Positions 32,100 through 44,092 of a stretch of 64,000 bases of DNA are shown here, one piece after another; positions within the stretch are counted from its first letter, which is position 1, and every line of letters starts with the position of its first letter. The translations under genes were made by a program, and so were the position numbers. The notes below the pieces were generated by a model, which did not search any database, was not told the origin of the DNA, and saw only the letters and a list, made by a program, of their open reading frames with translations. This stretch comes from Nemophila menziesii (Eukaryota; Streptophyta; Magnoliopsida; Boraginales; Hydrophyllaceae). The stretch is taken from assembly GCA_029959085.1 (NCBI GenBank), contig JARWIR010000017.1, positions 27,652,144-27,716,143 on the forward strand, given 5' to 3'.

Positions 32100-35000
32100 T
32101 GATAATTTCCATTGTTCAAGTCTATCACGAGTAGGAAGTCGATTAAGGAAAACTAACCAAGATAGGGAACGATGTTTGTGGATGGTTTATTTGTGCCAAT
32201 ACCGCTGAACTCCAATCAACCTTTTCACCTTCTTTGTAGAGATCCATACTGATATGTGAGGTGGAGAAGAAGTCTTTGCCTCTGCATTTCCATATTATGG
32301 AGTCTTCCAATGAATCCGGAGTGAATTTCTCCAAATATGGTTTTAGACAATTTAATTCAGAGGGTAAGCGCTATCTATAGTTAGCAAAATATTTAGCAAT
32401 CATTTTGTGCTTATATTTGTTGAATATATGAGGCACCAAGTGAAGATTCAGTTCTCTAACTTTGACATTATTCACCCATCTATCTTCAAGTATGAAAGTT
32501 TTGTTACCTTCGCCAATAGAATGATAAATATATTTTTGAGCTCAATCTCTGATTTTAAGAATTTTTCTCCAAGTCCACGGTATAATGTGTGTGGGGTCAA
32601 TATTCCATACGCATTTGTCTCCCAGCCAATTTGTTTTAACCCATTAAGACAAAATATTATTGTCTGACTAATAGAATCTCCAAAATTCTTTAATAGTGGC
32701 AATAACATTGATGTTATTTAAGCTAGCCACTCCAAGTCCACCTTCTTCCCGAGTTTTGCATAGTGATTTCCAAGAAACTTTAGTTCCTCTGTAATAATAA
32801 GTATTACCTCTCCAAAGGAATCTCGAGAAGAGACTCTCAAGTGATTTAACAACTCTCTTAAGAAGAATCAACACGGAGCACCAAAATCTGACTTTACTCT
32901 GAAGGACATATTTGATGAGATGGAGTCTACCTGTAAAAGAGAGAAAACTGTGCATCCAGTTATCAATACTTGAACAAATATTCTTGATGAGGATTTGACA
33001 AGCTGCTGCATTAGGAGCCTTTGTAGTGAGGGGTGTACCAAGGTACCTAGCAGGTAAAAGGCCTTGTTTCACATTGAGAATGTTACAAAGGTTTGAGTAG
33101 AGCAATTAATCATTTCCACTATAGTAGAACTCACTTTTTTCAGGGCTAATCTTGAGTCCTGAGAGCCTTGAGAAAATATCTATTCCCTACTTGAGTTTAA
33201 AAGCAGAAGAAGTATATCCATTAAAAAAATAGAAGGCAATCATCGGCAAACATGATGTGATTGAGTCTGACTTTGAAGTATCTTGTATGGTAGGTGAATT
33301 GAGGAGAGTTTTCTACTTTATCCATTAAAGCACTAAAAGTGTGCATACATATAAAAAAGAGGTAGGGTGAGAGTAGACCGCCCTGCCTCAAGCCACTTTT
33401 GCCTTTGTAAAATCCATTCAATTCTCCATTGATGAGTAGAGTGTAGGAGATTGGGTTGAGAAGCATAGCAATCCATTTGATAAAGGTTTTGTGGAACTTC
33501 ATGGCTTGGAGCATGTTGATAATGAAATTATGATTGACTGAATCAAATGTATTCTGTAAATCAAGGTTCAAGGTGCATCTGGAGTTGTTATTTTTTCTAT
33601 CATAACCTTGTACAATGCTTTGAGCAAAAGAACATTATCAACTATATTCCCGCCTTGAAAAAAAGTTGCTTGATTAAGAGAAATAAGCCCTGGCAAAAGT
33701 AGTTTAAATATGTTAGATAAAAGAATATACATGCCTTTGTAGATGATGTTACAACAGGAAATAGGTCTAAAGTGTTGCAAGGTACTAGGATTTTACACTT
33801 TAGGAATTAAGACAAGGTTTGTAGCATTTATTTGTTTAAGCAACTGAGAGCTTTTGAAGGCATCTTTAATGTCTAAACAAACATCATGTCCCACTATATG
33901 CCAGACTGATTTGAAGAAGGTGTTAGTAAATCCATCAGGTCCTGGAGATTTGTTTTCATTTATTGAGAAGTTTGCTTCCTTAATTTCCTTGTCAGTGAAA
34001 TCCTTGATCATAGAGTTTGTCTCTTCTTCATTCAATTGATTCTTTCAAGTAGGTAGGTGGGGATAGATTCTTCATGAGGATCAATTCTACCAAGTAGGTT
34101 TTCATAGTGTTAAATGAGGGTTGAGTTTATGTCTTGTCTGTCAGTAAGTTGTGTACCATCTTCAATAGTAATTGCAGAAACTTTGTTGTGAATAGCTCTA
34201 GCTTCGATGAACTTATGATAGAAGCTAGTGCCAAGGTCATTCTCTAATGCCCATAGGATTCTAGATTGTTGTTTGTTGTAGGCCTTTTGTATTTCTAGAA
34301 GTTCTTCAAGCTTCATTCGATGAGTTTTCTCCTCGGCTAAGTTAGAGAGATATCCATTAAGTATATTTTGTTGCATTTTGTCTAACTTGAGCTTTAGATC
34401 CTCAACTTCTGCATTATTAAAAGAGAAATATTTCTTCTTGAATATCTTCAGTTTTTGCTTTATTTTTGTAAGTTTACAAGTGAGTTTGAACATAGGTGTT
34501 CCTCTAGGATCTATATTCCAAGCTTCAGTGACAAGAGGTAGGAATTATTTGTGTTTAGTCCATACTTTATAGAATTTGAAAGATGAAAAATTATTTGGTT
34601 TATCTCCATGGACGGTGATCATGACAAGAGTATGATTAGAAGTACCAGGTGAAGGAGTGATGATTGAGGAGTTGAAGTGATTAAAATCATTCATCATTGG
34701 CTAAAACTCTATCTATTTTTCTTGAAATGAATCCCTCAATTCTTTTGTTTGTCCATGTGTGAAAACATCCTGAGCTTTGATGTTCATACATTTCAGCTTC
34801 ACCTATACATTCTTCGAAGTTAATTGTGTTGTTAGGTAGGATAGTATAATGTTGCCTTTCTTCACATCTAAGGATTTCATTGAAGTCTCCACTCCAAATC
34901 CATGCTCTTTTATTGACATGAAGGCTACATCTTGATAGGTCCTTCCATAAAGTCTTTTTAATATCTTTATTTTTATCTTCATAAATAATAGATAAGTGAG

Positions 35001-35309
35001 AATGAATATTCCTTTCAATGTACAAGCATTCACAAAAGATTGCTTGTTCAATAATTTGAATAAGATATAGTGATGATATTGGGATTCCAAAGTAAACAAA
35101 TGCTTCTTCTAGAGTCTTTGTCGACATTCACATTAGTAATAGAATTCTATCCAAGAAAGTTGTCTTTTTGAACTTGTCATACTTGTCTAAGAGCAATTTA
35201 GTGTACATTAGACCAATCAAGTTAATTCTTTTTACCCTTATGAAATTAACCACTTCTTTTTGTTTATAAGGTTGGTTAATACCCTTACGTTCCAAGTTGT
35301 GATTAACAT
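32100..35309 (-). pseudogene. LINE ORF2: endonuclease-reverse transcriptase, broken
   Basis: It starts with MLITTWNVR at 35309, the APE-type endonuclease start. Endonuclease motifs include WIWSGDFNEIL (about 34880) and SRKIDRVLAN (about 34700). The metal-binding glutamate expected in the LMETK-like motif is Tyr (LMYTK). The reverse transcriptase shows KSPGPDGF (about 33950), HFRPISCCNIIYK (about 33760), LDLQNTFDSVNH (about 33555), GLRQGGLLSPYLF (Asp changed to Gly, about 33375) and FADDCLLFF (about 33225). Downstream are YLGTPLTTK, the SLCKTREEGGLGV segment and a zf-RVT-like FPILVSFPNRLPTRDRL (about 32150). Numerous frameshifts and stops separate these blocks. No RNase H domain is recognised. 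Confidence 0.93.
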
Positions 35310-35599
35310 AAATCTGGAGGGACGTTTTTCAACCTTTCCTTGTCTCCCAAAAATTGAGTAAGTTTATCTTCAAGACAATCCTCTATATTAGCAAGAGCTT
35401 TAAACCCATTTGTGCTCTTAACTGTGTGCTGATATGAGTTACCTTGTTCAATGATTCAAGGTAGTAGACTTAAGTCTCTAACATTCTTCTTATTTCTGAC
35501 CTGAGTCTATTCCTCCTTCTTTTTTTCATTTTGTTGTATGAGCGGCTGTTTTACTTTGTTCATAATCTTTGGTCTCCACACCTGTTTCTGAATGATTTG

Positions 35600-36690
35600 G
35601 TTATGTGTGCATTGTGTAGCATTATGATTGAAATCCTTACACACAGAGCATTTGGGAGGATACCATTCATATGAAGATTCAGTGTTATGAATTCAATCTT
35701 CTTCAAGGTCAACTGAGAGTTCTGTTATCATTTCATGTGTGGTATCAACTTAAATACACACTTTGGATTAACTTAAATGGTTTCTCATGTTTGTTATAGC
35801 GTCCATTTGAATTGGAAATCCCAAAGCACTACTAATGTAACCAAGTCCTTCCTTTGTCCATAATTGAAGAGCGATTTTTCTGAGCTTGACCCAAAGAGGG
35901 ATTTTACTAGCTTTTATTTCATCCAAAATTTCGTACTTGGAGTCCATTTCTTTAGGACCATATTACGCCCACTATATGCCACATTTTTTGTAGAGCCTTA
36001 TCAAGATCATATTCTGATAGGAATTTGAATAAAAACATATTAGACCCTGCAGAAATGATTTCCACTTTGCCCATATGCTTCCATTGAAAGATTACCATGT
36101 CTTGTAAAATATAGAAAGCCGACGTCTCTCTAAAAATCTATCCCTTAAGATAATTTTCCCAAGTGATGACACCAGCTTTAGCAACATCTCTATGTGGTTA
36201 AACCATTATATTACCATTAACCATTTCAGGCTTGAAGTATAAATCTTTCCAGTCTTCTTTAACAGAGCTTGCACAATTTTTTTGCCCAGGATGGTATTTT
36301 CTTCTGAGGTGGTACAATTTCTTCATTCATAACTTCTATCATCTCAATATTAGTTGAATCGATAGCTTTTTTAGGTACAACTTCAGTTTCAGAATCAATT
36401 TCAATTTTAGTACTAAGGTTTGCCCTGTTTCTATCTTGAGATGCAGTGGTTTCTACATAATCAATTGCACTATTTAGTACACACTTTTCCATCTCTTAAA
36501 TCTTCGATTCGCTACTTGAATCGATTTGATGAGCAAAATTGTTGCTGACAACTATGGTGGGAGAAATCAGAACATACTTATCCACCATAACCTCTGCATC
36601 TTCAACCTTTTTGCTTCGAACTGCGCTTTCCCTACCCCTAGTGGCTTGGTACTCAAAATGGAGAGGGTGAAAAAAGCTATCCAATGGAAA
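35600..36690 (-). pseudogene. LINE ORF1: DUF4283/zinc-knuckle protein, broken
   Basis: An N-terminal acidic/serine stretch is split into two frames (36684-36496 and 36492-36259). A DUF4283-like region follows (KDWKDLYFKPEMVNGNIMV, then KAGVITWENYLKG and MFLFKFLSEYDLDKAL; about 36250-35990). At 35650-35609 is the zinc knuckle CSVCKDFNHNATQC (C-x2-C-x4-H-x4-C), intact. The ORF1 protein coats LINE RNA in the transposition complex. Several stops interrupt this copy. Confidence 0.85.
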
Positions 36691-37488
36691 AAAATCAAAG
36701 GAAATGAAATTGAAATGAGGGAGAAAGGTGAAGGGAAAGGAATGGAGTGAGGAAAAGGGTAAAGATGAAAAAAAAGTTTTAGGCGTGGAAAATGATGTCC
36801 AAAAAGGTTAGAGAAGGAGACTAATTGCTACACAGAATTTGAGGCTCAGAATCAAAGGAATATACCAAATAAATTCTGTAAATCAAAAAGCAAAAAGCAA
36901 AATAGCTAAAATAAAAGGAAAATGAAATTTAAGTTGTGGGAGGGTAAAGGAAAAAAATAAAATGGAAGGAGATGGTGTTTGGGTGGTGGCAGTTTGTAGT
37001 GGTGGTGGGGTGGTGTAGGCTGTGCAGAGGTGGTGGAGAGCTTGGACCTCAAGGAGTCCTGCCATAGAGGCAAAACCCTAGAGAAAGAAAGCTAGAGAGA
37101 ATGAGGAGCATTTTTATGGTTAGTATTTAGGGTTTCTTTCCCATTCGGTTTACTTTGCTCTGTGTACTTGTGTTTCTTTCTATTTTTCTTTCACTACAAC
37201 CAAAGGCTTAAGGTCATCTACTATTTTAGCTCTCTCATGTATACACAACACCAAACATGTTATCCCCTTCATTGGGTTTACGTTAGATGAGACGGAGGAC
37301 AAAGACTTAGGCGTCGTCAGTTTGTGTACTAGAGTGGGGTGTTGAGAAATAGGTGGACGAGTGTGCGATTGTGATACATGTGAATGCACAAATACAGATT
37401 AATACGGCTGGACTCAGAATAATTATAAAGGACAAAATGGATGGTTAAGGGAAACTTTCGCGTAACAGATATTTGACAAAATATTTTC

Positions 37489-38814
37489 TTGTTGGAGGGG
37501 GAAGAGAGTGGTGAGTTCATCAGGATATGGAATATTAAGTTAGGGATTGTGTTGGGTCTCCACACATGCATGAATGCATGGGCAAATCAAGCGAGATTCC
37601 AGGAGGTACACAAGAATTACTCTTCAGTGTGGGTGCAAGTGACAGGACTGGCTTTCTTGCAGAACACTTTGAATACAATAAAGGTAGTTTCAAGGGATTT
37701 CATGGACTTGGAGGAAGTAGATTTTCTGGTGGAGGAAGCGGTGGGTTCGGGTGCTTCGATTTAGGGTTAGGTTTAACGTCAACGAGACGCTTCCGGCGGG
37801 TGTCTATCTCCGGCAAGAGGACGGAGTTGCATCGCTAATATTTTAGTATGAGCAGATTGGGATTTTTTTCTTTGCGTGTGGAAAACTGGGTCACAAGAGT
37901 GACAAATGATCTGAACATGTTGAGAGGCATTCTGTTGATATGGTGAAGCAGCGTTTCATCATTTGGGGTATGGAAATATGGTTACTCATCCCCCGTTTGA
38001 CCCTGTTTAAGGAATTAGAAGAAGTTTGAGGGGAGACATCAGTCATCATGTGGGGAGTTACAGATGGGACAAGTCGGAGGACAGACCCTCGCCGCTAGAG
38101 GATAGAGGTAGGAATAATAAACTTAGAACAAAAACAAGAAATAACAACAGGAAACTAGGGAGTAAGGACGAGAGAGGTAAATGAGACACGAAGGAGATGG
38201 ATACAAAGAAGAGGAGTGGTAACGTGGGAGATGGAGTGAAGTCGTTGAGGGAGATCACTAGAGAGGCGGTGGCAACGGGTACCCTTTCAAATCAAGCAGC
38301 GAGGACGGTGATTGTTAGTAGTGACAAAGAGGAAGAAAGGTCAGATAAGACTACGAAGGTGATTGACACTTTGGGTAAGATAGCCAAGGAGATTATTCAG
38401 ACAAAGTTGGCGTCGAACCAACCCCTAGGTGGTGACGTGAGTAGGTTGGGAGGTAAATATGGCCAGGTTAAGAATGAGGCAGGGAAAAGAAGAGAAGGTA
38501 TGAGGGGATGGACAAGAATTTATGCTTAAGAGAAGGCTTAGCTATATGAACTTGAATGATACTAGGCACAAAATTTAGAAGAAATACGGTAAGGGTTTCG
38601 AATCGAAATGGCATAGGGTGGACGAGAAACACATGGACATTGACCTTATTACTTCACCGTCATTTGAGAAAGAAGATCATGGGATCAATGAGGACTTGAG
38701 TGACGATGACTTTGTTGATCTTTATGACGTGAGGGAATTATGTTTCTAATGAGAATTATAATGAGGACCTAGAAGAAGAGATACCCAAGAATGTTTAAAG
38801 CGAGGTGGATAAGG
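37489..38814 (+). pseudogene. Second LINE, ORF1 remnant (plus strand)
   Basis: The plus strand encodes, across frame changes, a degenerate DUF4283 region (HKNYSSVWVQVTGLAFLQNT) and then YLRQEDGVAS. A decayed zinc knuckle follows (FFFACGKLGHKSDK followed by TGA where the last cysteine belongs; about 37865-37910). A hydrophilic linker (38197-38529, 110 residues, Lys/Glu rich) follows. This is the usual order of plant L1 ORF1. The element continues at 40500 beyond an inserted LTR. Its 5' end is not defined. The tail of the other LINE insertion lies immediately to the left. Confidence 0.7.
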
Positions 38815-38893
38815 GAGTGAGTAAAAAAAATATGAGGATATTAGTGAGTTTCACAAGAAATACATTAAATTCAAAGGTAAGCTGGTTGGTGGT
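38815..38893 (+). repeat. Left copy of a duplicated 78-bp LTR flank
   Basis: Sequence from GAGTGAGTAAAAAAAATATGA to GCTGGTTGGTGGT recurs almost unchanged at 40369-40446. The difference is two A residues in the A-run. It immediately precedes LTR copy B. It is far longer than an integrase-made target duplication. Confidence 0.95.
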
Positions 38894-40368
38894 TGATGTC
38901 TCCTCATTTGTGATAGAATTATATTAGGATGAGATATCATTTTTAGTAATTTAGAAGTCATAATAGTCGATTTTCTTGAGAAATAGTGCACTTTCCTATT
39001 TTGAGTCTTGATTTAGTAAAATAATATTTTTAGAGCATATTGGGTTTAATTGTTTATTTAGTGTGAAGCTTTAAAGATAATTATAGAGATTAATTAGAGT
39101 CCAAGTCAAATACTACAAGATATGAAAAGAGATTAGCATCGTAATTGGAGATAAAGGAAACAAAAGCTAAAATCATGGAAAAGGAAAAGCTGCCTAAATC
39201 TGAATTTCTGCAGCTACGCCTAAAGAAGTGGTGATAACTCCAAAACCAAGCCTATTTTGGAAGATTCCTTTCATAGGGACTTAGATAATTCTGTGAGGAT
39301 TCTTTTGGTATCTTATGGAGCAAAAACAGACCAATAACGAAGAAGATATGCTCAAAACAGTTCAGCAGTAATTATCTTTATTTCCATACGAATTTGAGTT
39401 GGGTTTGGAGTCCATTACTTAACCTCTCCCTCAAGAAAACGAGTTAGGTCTTCTAAACACCTATAAATACACCCTTATATCACTTGTAAATCATCCTTGC
39501 CTCATAGTAATTAGTTCTTAAGGTTTTATTCTTCCAGTTTATTGTAGAGAGCAAGATGATGTCTTTTGTAAATTCTTTTAGTTTGTTTCCATCAGGTATG
39601 AACTAAACTCCCCATAGCTTGGGTTTTGCATCATGTATAATCTATGAATTCTAATTTCTTTCTATCTAAGTTTCTTTGGGAATTACATGTTTTAAATTGA
39701 TATTAGCTGCTTACCCTTTATATTTGTTTATGTGTTTTGATTTAATGACTGTTTTCCTTGCGGTGCGCAACGTTTAGGATTACCTTAGTAGTAGTTAGAT
39801 GATCGCCTTAGCTGAGTGTCTAATTATTGAAACACCACATAACGTCTAGTGTCGATATTAGTCCTGACAAAACTGATTCTAACTAGATAGTCATTAGGGT
39901 ATAATTTAATCACCATATCACCAATTGAAGGAATTGGTTGCTTAAGGCCTTGGTAGAGCTTGATAACCCTATTTAAAACAGCCTCGTGGTTATGCCGTAG
40001 CCCCCTTAGTCGCTCTCAAGGTCTAAGGAATGGGAATTTAGAATCCTGACTAAGTATACAAGATCTAATATTCTCCCTTATTAACTAGATCTAATAGAAA
40101 GAATTAGAAGGAGTAGTGCATACTAGCAAAACCTAAGCTATATCTCTCATCTCATATTCTTCATATTTTATTTTATTGTCTTTAATTTCCTAGTTTTAAT
40201 TAGTAATTTCGAAAATCTATTTCTTTTTATTTTCTGTCGTTAATTAATTATTGCTTACTCGTTACCTATTCGTATAACACACTTAAGTCCCTGAGAACGA
40301 ACTCCACTTACTAACTAAAACTTGCATACGTCCTGTAATACTTGTAGTACTGTGCCTGTCTAGGGTGA
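38894..40368 (+). mobile_element. Truncated solo LTR-like unit, copy B
   Basis: It begins with TGATGTCTCCTCATTTGTG and the terminal inverted-repeat partner GAGATATCA. It closely follows copy A (reverse complement) to TGCCTGTCTAGGGTGAGA. There it stops about 55 bp short of the family 3' end (in copy A the sequence goes on to GTGCGTAG and ...GGCGACACCA). Instead of a 5-bp target repeat, the truncated end joins a second copy of the left flank. It sits inside the plus-strand LINE. Confidence 0.93.
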
Positions 40369-40446
40369 GAGTGAGTAAAAAATATGAGGATATTAGTGAG
40401 TTTCACAAGAAATACATTAAATTCAAAGGTAAGCTGGTTGGTGGTT
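40369..40446 (+). repeat. Right copy of the duplicated 78-bp LTR flank
   Basis: Repeats 38815-38893. The junction with the LTR has microhomology (GAGAGTG is shared by the lost LTR sequence and the flank start GAGTGAG). After this copy the LINE sequence continues (TCAAGATGTAGAGGC). Confidence 0.95.
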
Positions 40447-41200
40447 TCAAGATGTAGAGGCAAAGGTCGTGTTCACCCGTATGTGGCCACAAATAATAAG
40501 TGAGTACATGTGTCTGGAACTGTCAGGGATTAAGGCCCCCCAATAGTCTAGGTTTTGAGAGCTTTTGTGGGTGACCATAAGCCTTCTATTGCTTGCTTTT
40601 TAGAAACTATTCTTACTACTAGAGATTCCTCGTTGGTTGTGAGGTAGTTTGGTTTTGATTCTTATTTTGTTGTTAACCCCTCCGATGTTTCTATGCACTC
40701 TGAGGAAAATTTACTTTTGTGGAATTATAGCGTTAGTATAAGCACAATTAGTGTTTTCCCTTAACATGTAATATGTTGTATCAATAATATTGTTTTTTCG
40801 TATTCATGCACCACACACCTACAAGGAACATATTCCCGTTTACAATGATCTATACTAATGGAAAAACAAGACGCCGAACCATGGGTTGTCATGGAAGATT
40901 TCTATGATATTTTACATCTGAGGGAGAAATCCAATAAGGTCCCTGCTAATCCCCAAAATATGTTTAACTTTAATTTGTTCATTGCATCTACTTCTTTGTT
41001 TGAAATGAAATATTATGGCCATTTCAATACCTGGTTTAACCATCGTATGGATCACGATTTGGTAAAGACTAAAATTAATCGGGTCTTTGTTAGTACGAAA
41101 TAAAGTGCCAGCTATCCTAACTTTTACCTGTAATTCCTGCAAATAAATATATTTTGACACAGTAATGCTCATCCTATATTATCACCATCAGTATTATAAG
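40447..41200 (+). pseudogene. Second LINE, endonuclease remnant (plus strand)
   Basis: The plus strand reads CVWNCQGLRPPNSLGFES near 40512, the start of an L1 APE-type endonuclease. The open frame 40858-41103 encodes MEDFYDILHLREKSN (equivalent of GDFNEIL...EK), then FNTWFNHRMDHDLVKTKINR (WTN...KIDR). A SASYPNFYL-like continuation is broken by stops. The reverse transcriptase part is absent, so the element is truncated or overwritten after about 41200. Confidence 0.8.
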
Positions 41201-42100
41201 AGATCGAAGTTCTCTCTTTTCAACAATTCATCATATTCTTAGTCAACACTTATAACTATTTATGAACGTCTTCTTGATATATAGCCTAATATGTAGTACC
41301 TTAGGATTCCTGATGTCCTGCAGGCTCATACACTTGCTCGTTTTGTCACATGTCTTAATACATAGTATATTGCACAATACGATACATAATAAGTTATGTG
41401 ACTTAGAGCTCTCTTTATCTACTCTCTGGTACTCCAATAAGGGTTCTCATCTCTTTTCAAGGAGAGATTTATATGTCGTATAGACCCCTACATGCCTTTC
41501 AATTCATATCCAAGTGTGTGTTGTATATAGTTGTCCTAAAGTAAGACATAGTAAATTTGATATAAATCAATCATACTAAATATTTGTAGGTTCAATGACC
41601 CTTGATTATGTTCTAGGTTTAGTAACATGGTCCATTCTTTGGAACTATGTCACCTTTGGTGGGTAATTTATGGTAGAATACCTCCACTATCCCCTGTCAT
41701 TTTCAATAAATAACTTCTTGAAATGGTTTTTGTTTCGAGAATTGTTCCGCGTCCCTAGATAACTCTGTCATTGACTACTATATATTGTTGTGAGTGGTCA
41801 ACCATCCCTTGGTGCGAAGTCATATACAAAGACTCCCACTGAATGTTAGGAACTTGTGGCAGGACTTGATTACTTTAAAATTTCAATGTAACTCCGTAAT
41901 GAATTAAGTTTGGTTCCATTCTCATCGATATCATTAGTAAGTAAGTAAATTATTCCTATCAAAGGTCCATTCACTTGTGGGAAGTATTAGAGTCTTTTGT
42001 GCCTTATATTGATAGAAATTATAAATCGTGTCAATGTATTGAGATAGTGTTGACTTAATCTCCACTCGAATGATGTTTTAATGACACAAACATGTAATTC
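41201..42100. other. Gene-free retroelement-like debris
   Basis: AT-rich sequence without frames of interest. Phrases such as GGATTCCTGATGTCCTGCAGG suggest an old retroelement, but no boundary or domain can be named. Confidence 0.35.
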
Positions 42101-43334
42101 CACATTGTAAAGTAATAAAGGGAGTGGAGTGAATAGGACTCTAATTTAATCTATCCTTAATTAAAATTAAAGTACTCCTAAGCAAAGTATGATAATGTTA
42201 AACAAAAGCTAATGGGAAAAATCTAAGGATGTATGCTATAAGATGTTCTTAAGAGTTTGTTTGAATGCAAAAGCAATATTCTAGGAGAGATAAAGAGATA
42301 GCTAAATGTGTCAAGGATGATAAGGCTCAAGTTTAACTAGGAAATGTATGATAAAGGTAGATCTATGGAATAAGGACTACTAAGTGATCACCTTATAAAA
42401 GTTAAATAAGGATAAAGCCTAAGTATATTAATCAAGGTTCAAAGGAAAACTCTAAGAAAGGATACTAAGAGTGATCTTAAGAGTTTGATTACCTTAAAAA
42501 ATTAAGATACTTAAGTTTGAGGTGGGATAAGAAATTATGAATGAAGCTCGAGGATAGAAAAAAACTAAGGAAGTATCTACCTAAGGGAGATAAGGGACCA
42601 ACCTAACTAATACCTAAGTTATTCTAGGTTAGCTAAAATAATAAGGCTAAGAAAGTAGGCAACTAAGTGTGATACGAGTTCTCTTAAGCATTAATCAAAC
42701 ACTAATGGGCTTAAGTAAAATTTAGTAGAGCAATATAAACAAGCAAGATAAATAAAGTGTCTAATAAGTAAAGATATTAAACAAAAGAGAATACTCGGGC
42801 ATGTACAATGGTTTGCACTCCCGAAGGACTAACCCAGTACCTGGGGTCTTCCCTGTAGGATTTTCAAAACTTCTAATCTACTAAGATTTCATATCTCCTA
42901 AAGGTGAGATATAAACCCGATACAAAGAGACTTTTCCCGGTTTAGTCACAACCAAAATTTGAATAATTAAGTATCTCTCTTGTGCAAATCTACACACAAG
43001 TAACCCTTTCCATCAACAAAAGACTTATCTTCTTTAACGCGATCTAAAAACCCCTCTTATCTAAGCTTAAGCAAAAAACGCTAAATTCTAATTTAGATGA
43101 AGAGTATGTAAGTATATAATGGTGATTACAAAGAGAATGAAATAATACTCCTTAAAGAGAAAATATTTAAATAAGATTGTGTAGCTTGAATGGTTTTGAC
43201 AAGAATGGATTGAGGAGACCTTATGGAATGACCCCTTATATAATATAAAAGTTGTAGGGGAAGGAAAGGTCATTATATGATGAAGAATCTCATATATATA
43301 GAAAAAAGATGGTTCCTAACGGTCATAAAGGGCT
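42101..43334. repeat. Degenerate LTR-like repeat (relative of 2877-4960)
   Basis: It begins near GGGAGTGGAGTGAATAGG. The block at 42828-42900 is similar to 3165-3240 (pattern CTC-C-GGA-ACT-A--CA-TACCTG-GGTCT). A hAT MITE (43343-43817) follows closely. No coding content. Confidence 0.45.
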
Positions 43335-43342
43335 ATAGTGTT

Positions 43343-43817
43343 CAGGGGCGGAGCCATGGGTTGGGTGGGAGGGTCCATGGCCCCCCCTGATTTTTCAAAA
43401 AAAAAAAAAAATTATAACTATCTTTAAAAAAAAAAAAAAATTTATAAGTAAATAACCCCTAAATTTTTTAAATATCTCCATTTGGCCCCCCCTAACTTAT
43501 AAAATTTATTTTATTAAACTTTAAATTATTTTATTAATAAGATTTTTTATTTTTTATAACAAAATATATATCATTTTATATTAAAAAAAAGAAACTTATA
43601 GCATAATTAATTAGAAAAATTAATATCAAGACTTATATTGCAATCTTTACATAATATAGGGACTTTTAATACAATTTTCCATATTATAAAACCTATTTTG
43701 CAATTTTTGCATAATACTTAAACTTTTAGTGCAAATAGTGGCAAAAAAAAATTTTCGGGGGCGTTGCCCCCGAACCCCCTTGGCCCCCCCTAACGAAAAT
43801 TCCTGGCTCCGCCCCTG
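43343..43817. mobile_element. hAT-type MITE with perfect 8-bp target duplication
   Basis: A 475-bp element with terminal inverted repeats CAGGGGCGGAGCCATGG and CAGGGGCGGAGCCAGGA (right end complemented). ATAGTGTT flanks both ends (43335-43342 and 43818-43825). Subterminal blocks are C- and G-rich (GGCCCCCCCT, GGGGGCGTTGCCCCCGAAC), and the interior is AT-rich. No transposase. Confidence 0.96.
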
Positions 43818-43825
43818 ATAGTGTT

Positions 43826-44092
43826 CTACATAAAAATCCAAAAGCGGATTCCCATTTTGGATTGCCCATTCAGTTTAAGGAGATACAAGGTTGCCGATTT
43901 CTATAGTATTTTTAGATTAAATCGATGATATCTTGCTCAAACGAAAAAGTTTTCTACATAAAAGTTGTTGGAATTGAGATTTTGAGAAACTTTATAGTTA
44001 AACTGAAGATCCAATTCTCAACTTATCAAAGGTCATGATTAAGTATTTCTTGAAGGGGTATAAACATAATCATTGATGAAGCCCCTTGTGTT
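43826..44092. other. Short spacer
   Basis: Lies between the hAT MITE and LTR copy D. It probably continues the 42101-43334 repeat. No gene. Confidence 0.35.

Larger units (their letters stand above)
31447..37140 (-). mobile_element. Nearly full-length L1-type LINE with 14-bp target duplication
   Basis: The element is transcribed leftward. Its poly(A) tail appears on the plus strand as a T-run at 31447-31456. The flanks are CCATTAGGTTTACT (31433-31446) and CCATTCGGTTTACT (37141-37154), a 14-bp duplication with one difference, as expected of target-primed reverse transcription. ORF1 (DUF4283-type RNA-binding domain plus CCHC zinc knuckle) and ORF2 (endonuclease, reverse transcriptase, zf-RVT) follow in the usual order. 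Both are broken by several stops and frameshifts, so the copy is inactive but structurally complete at about 5.7 kb. Confidence 0.93.
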
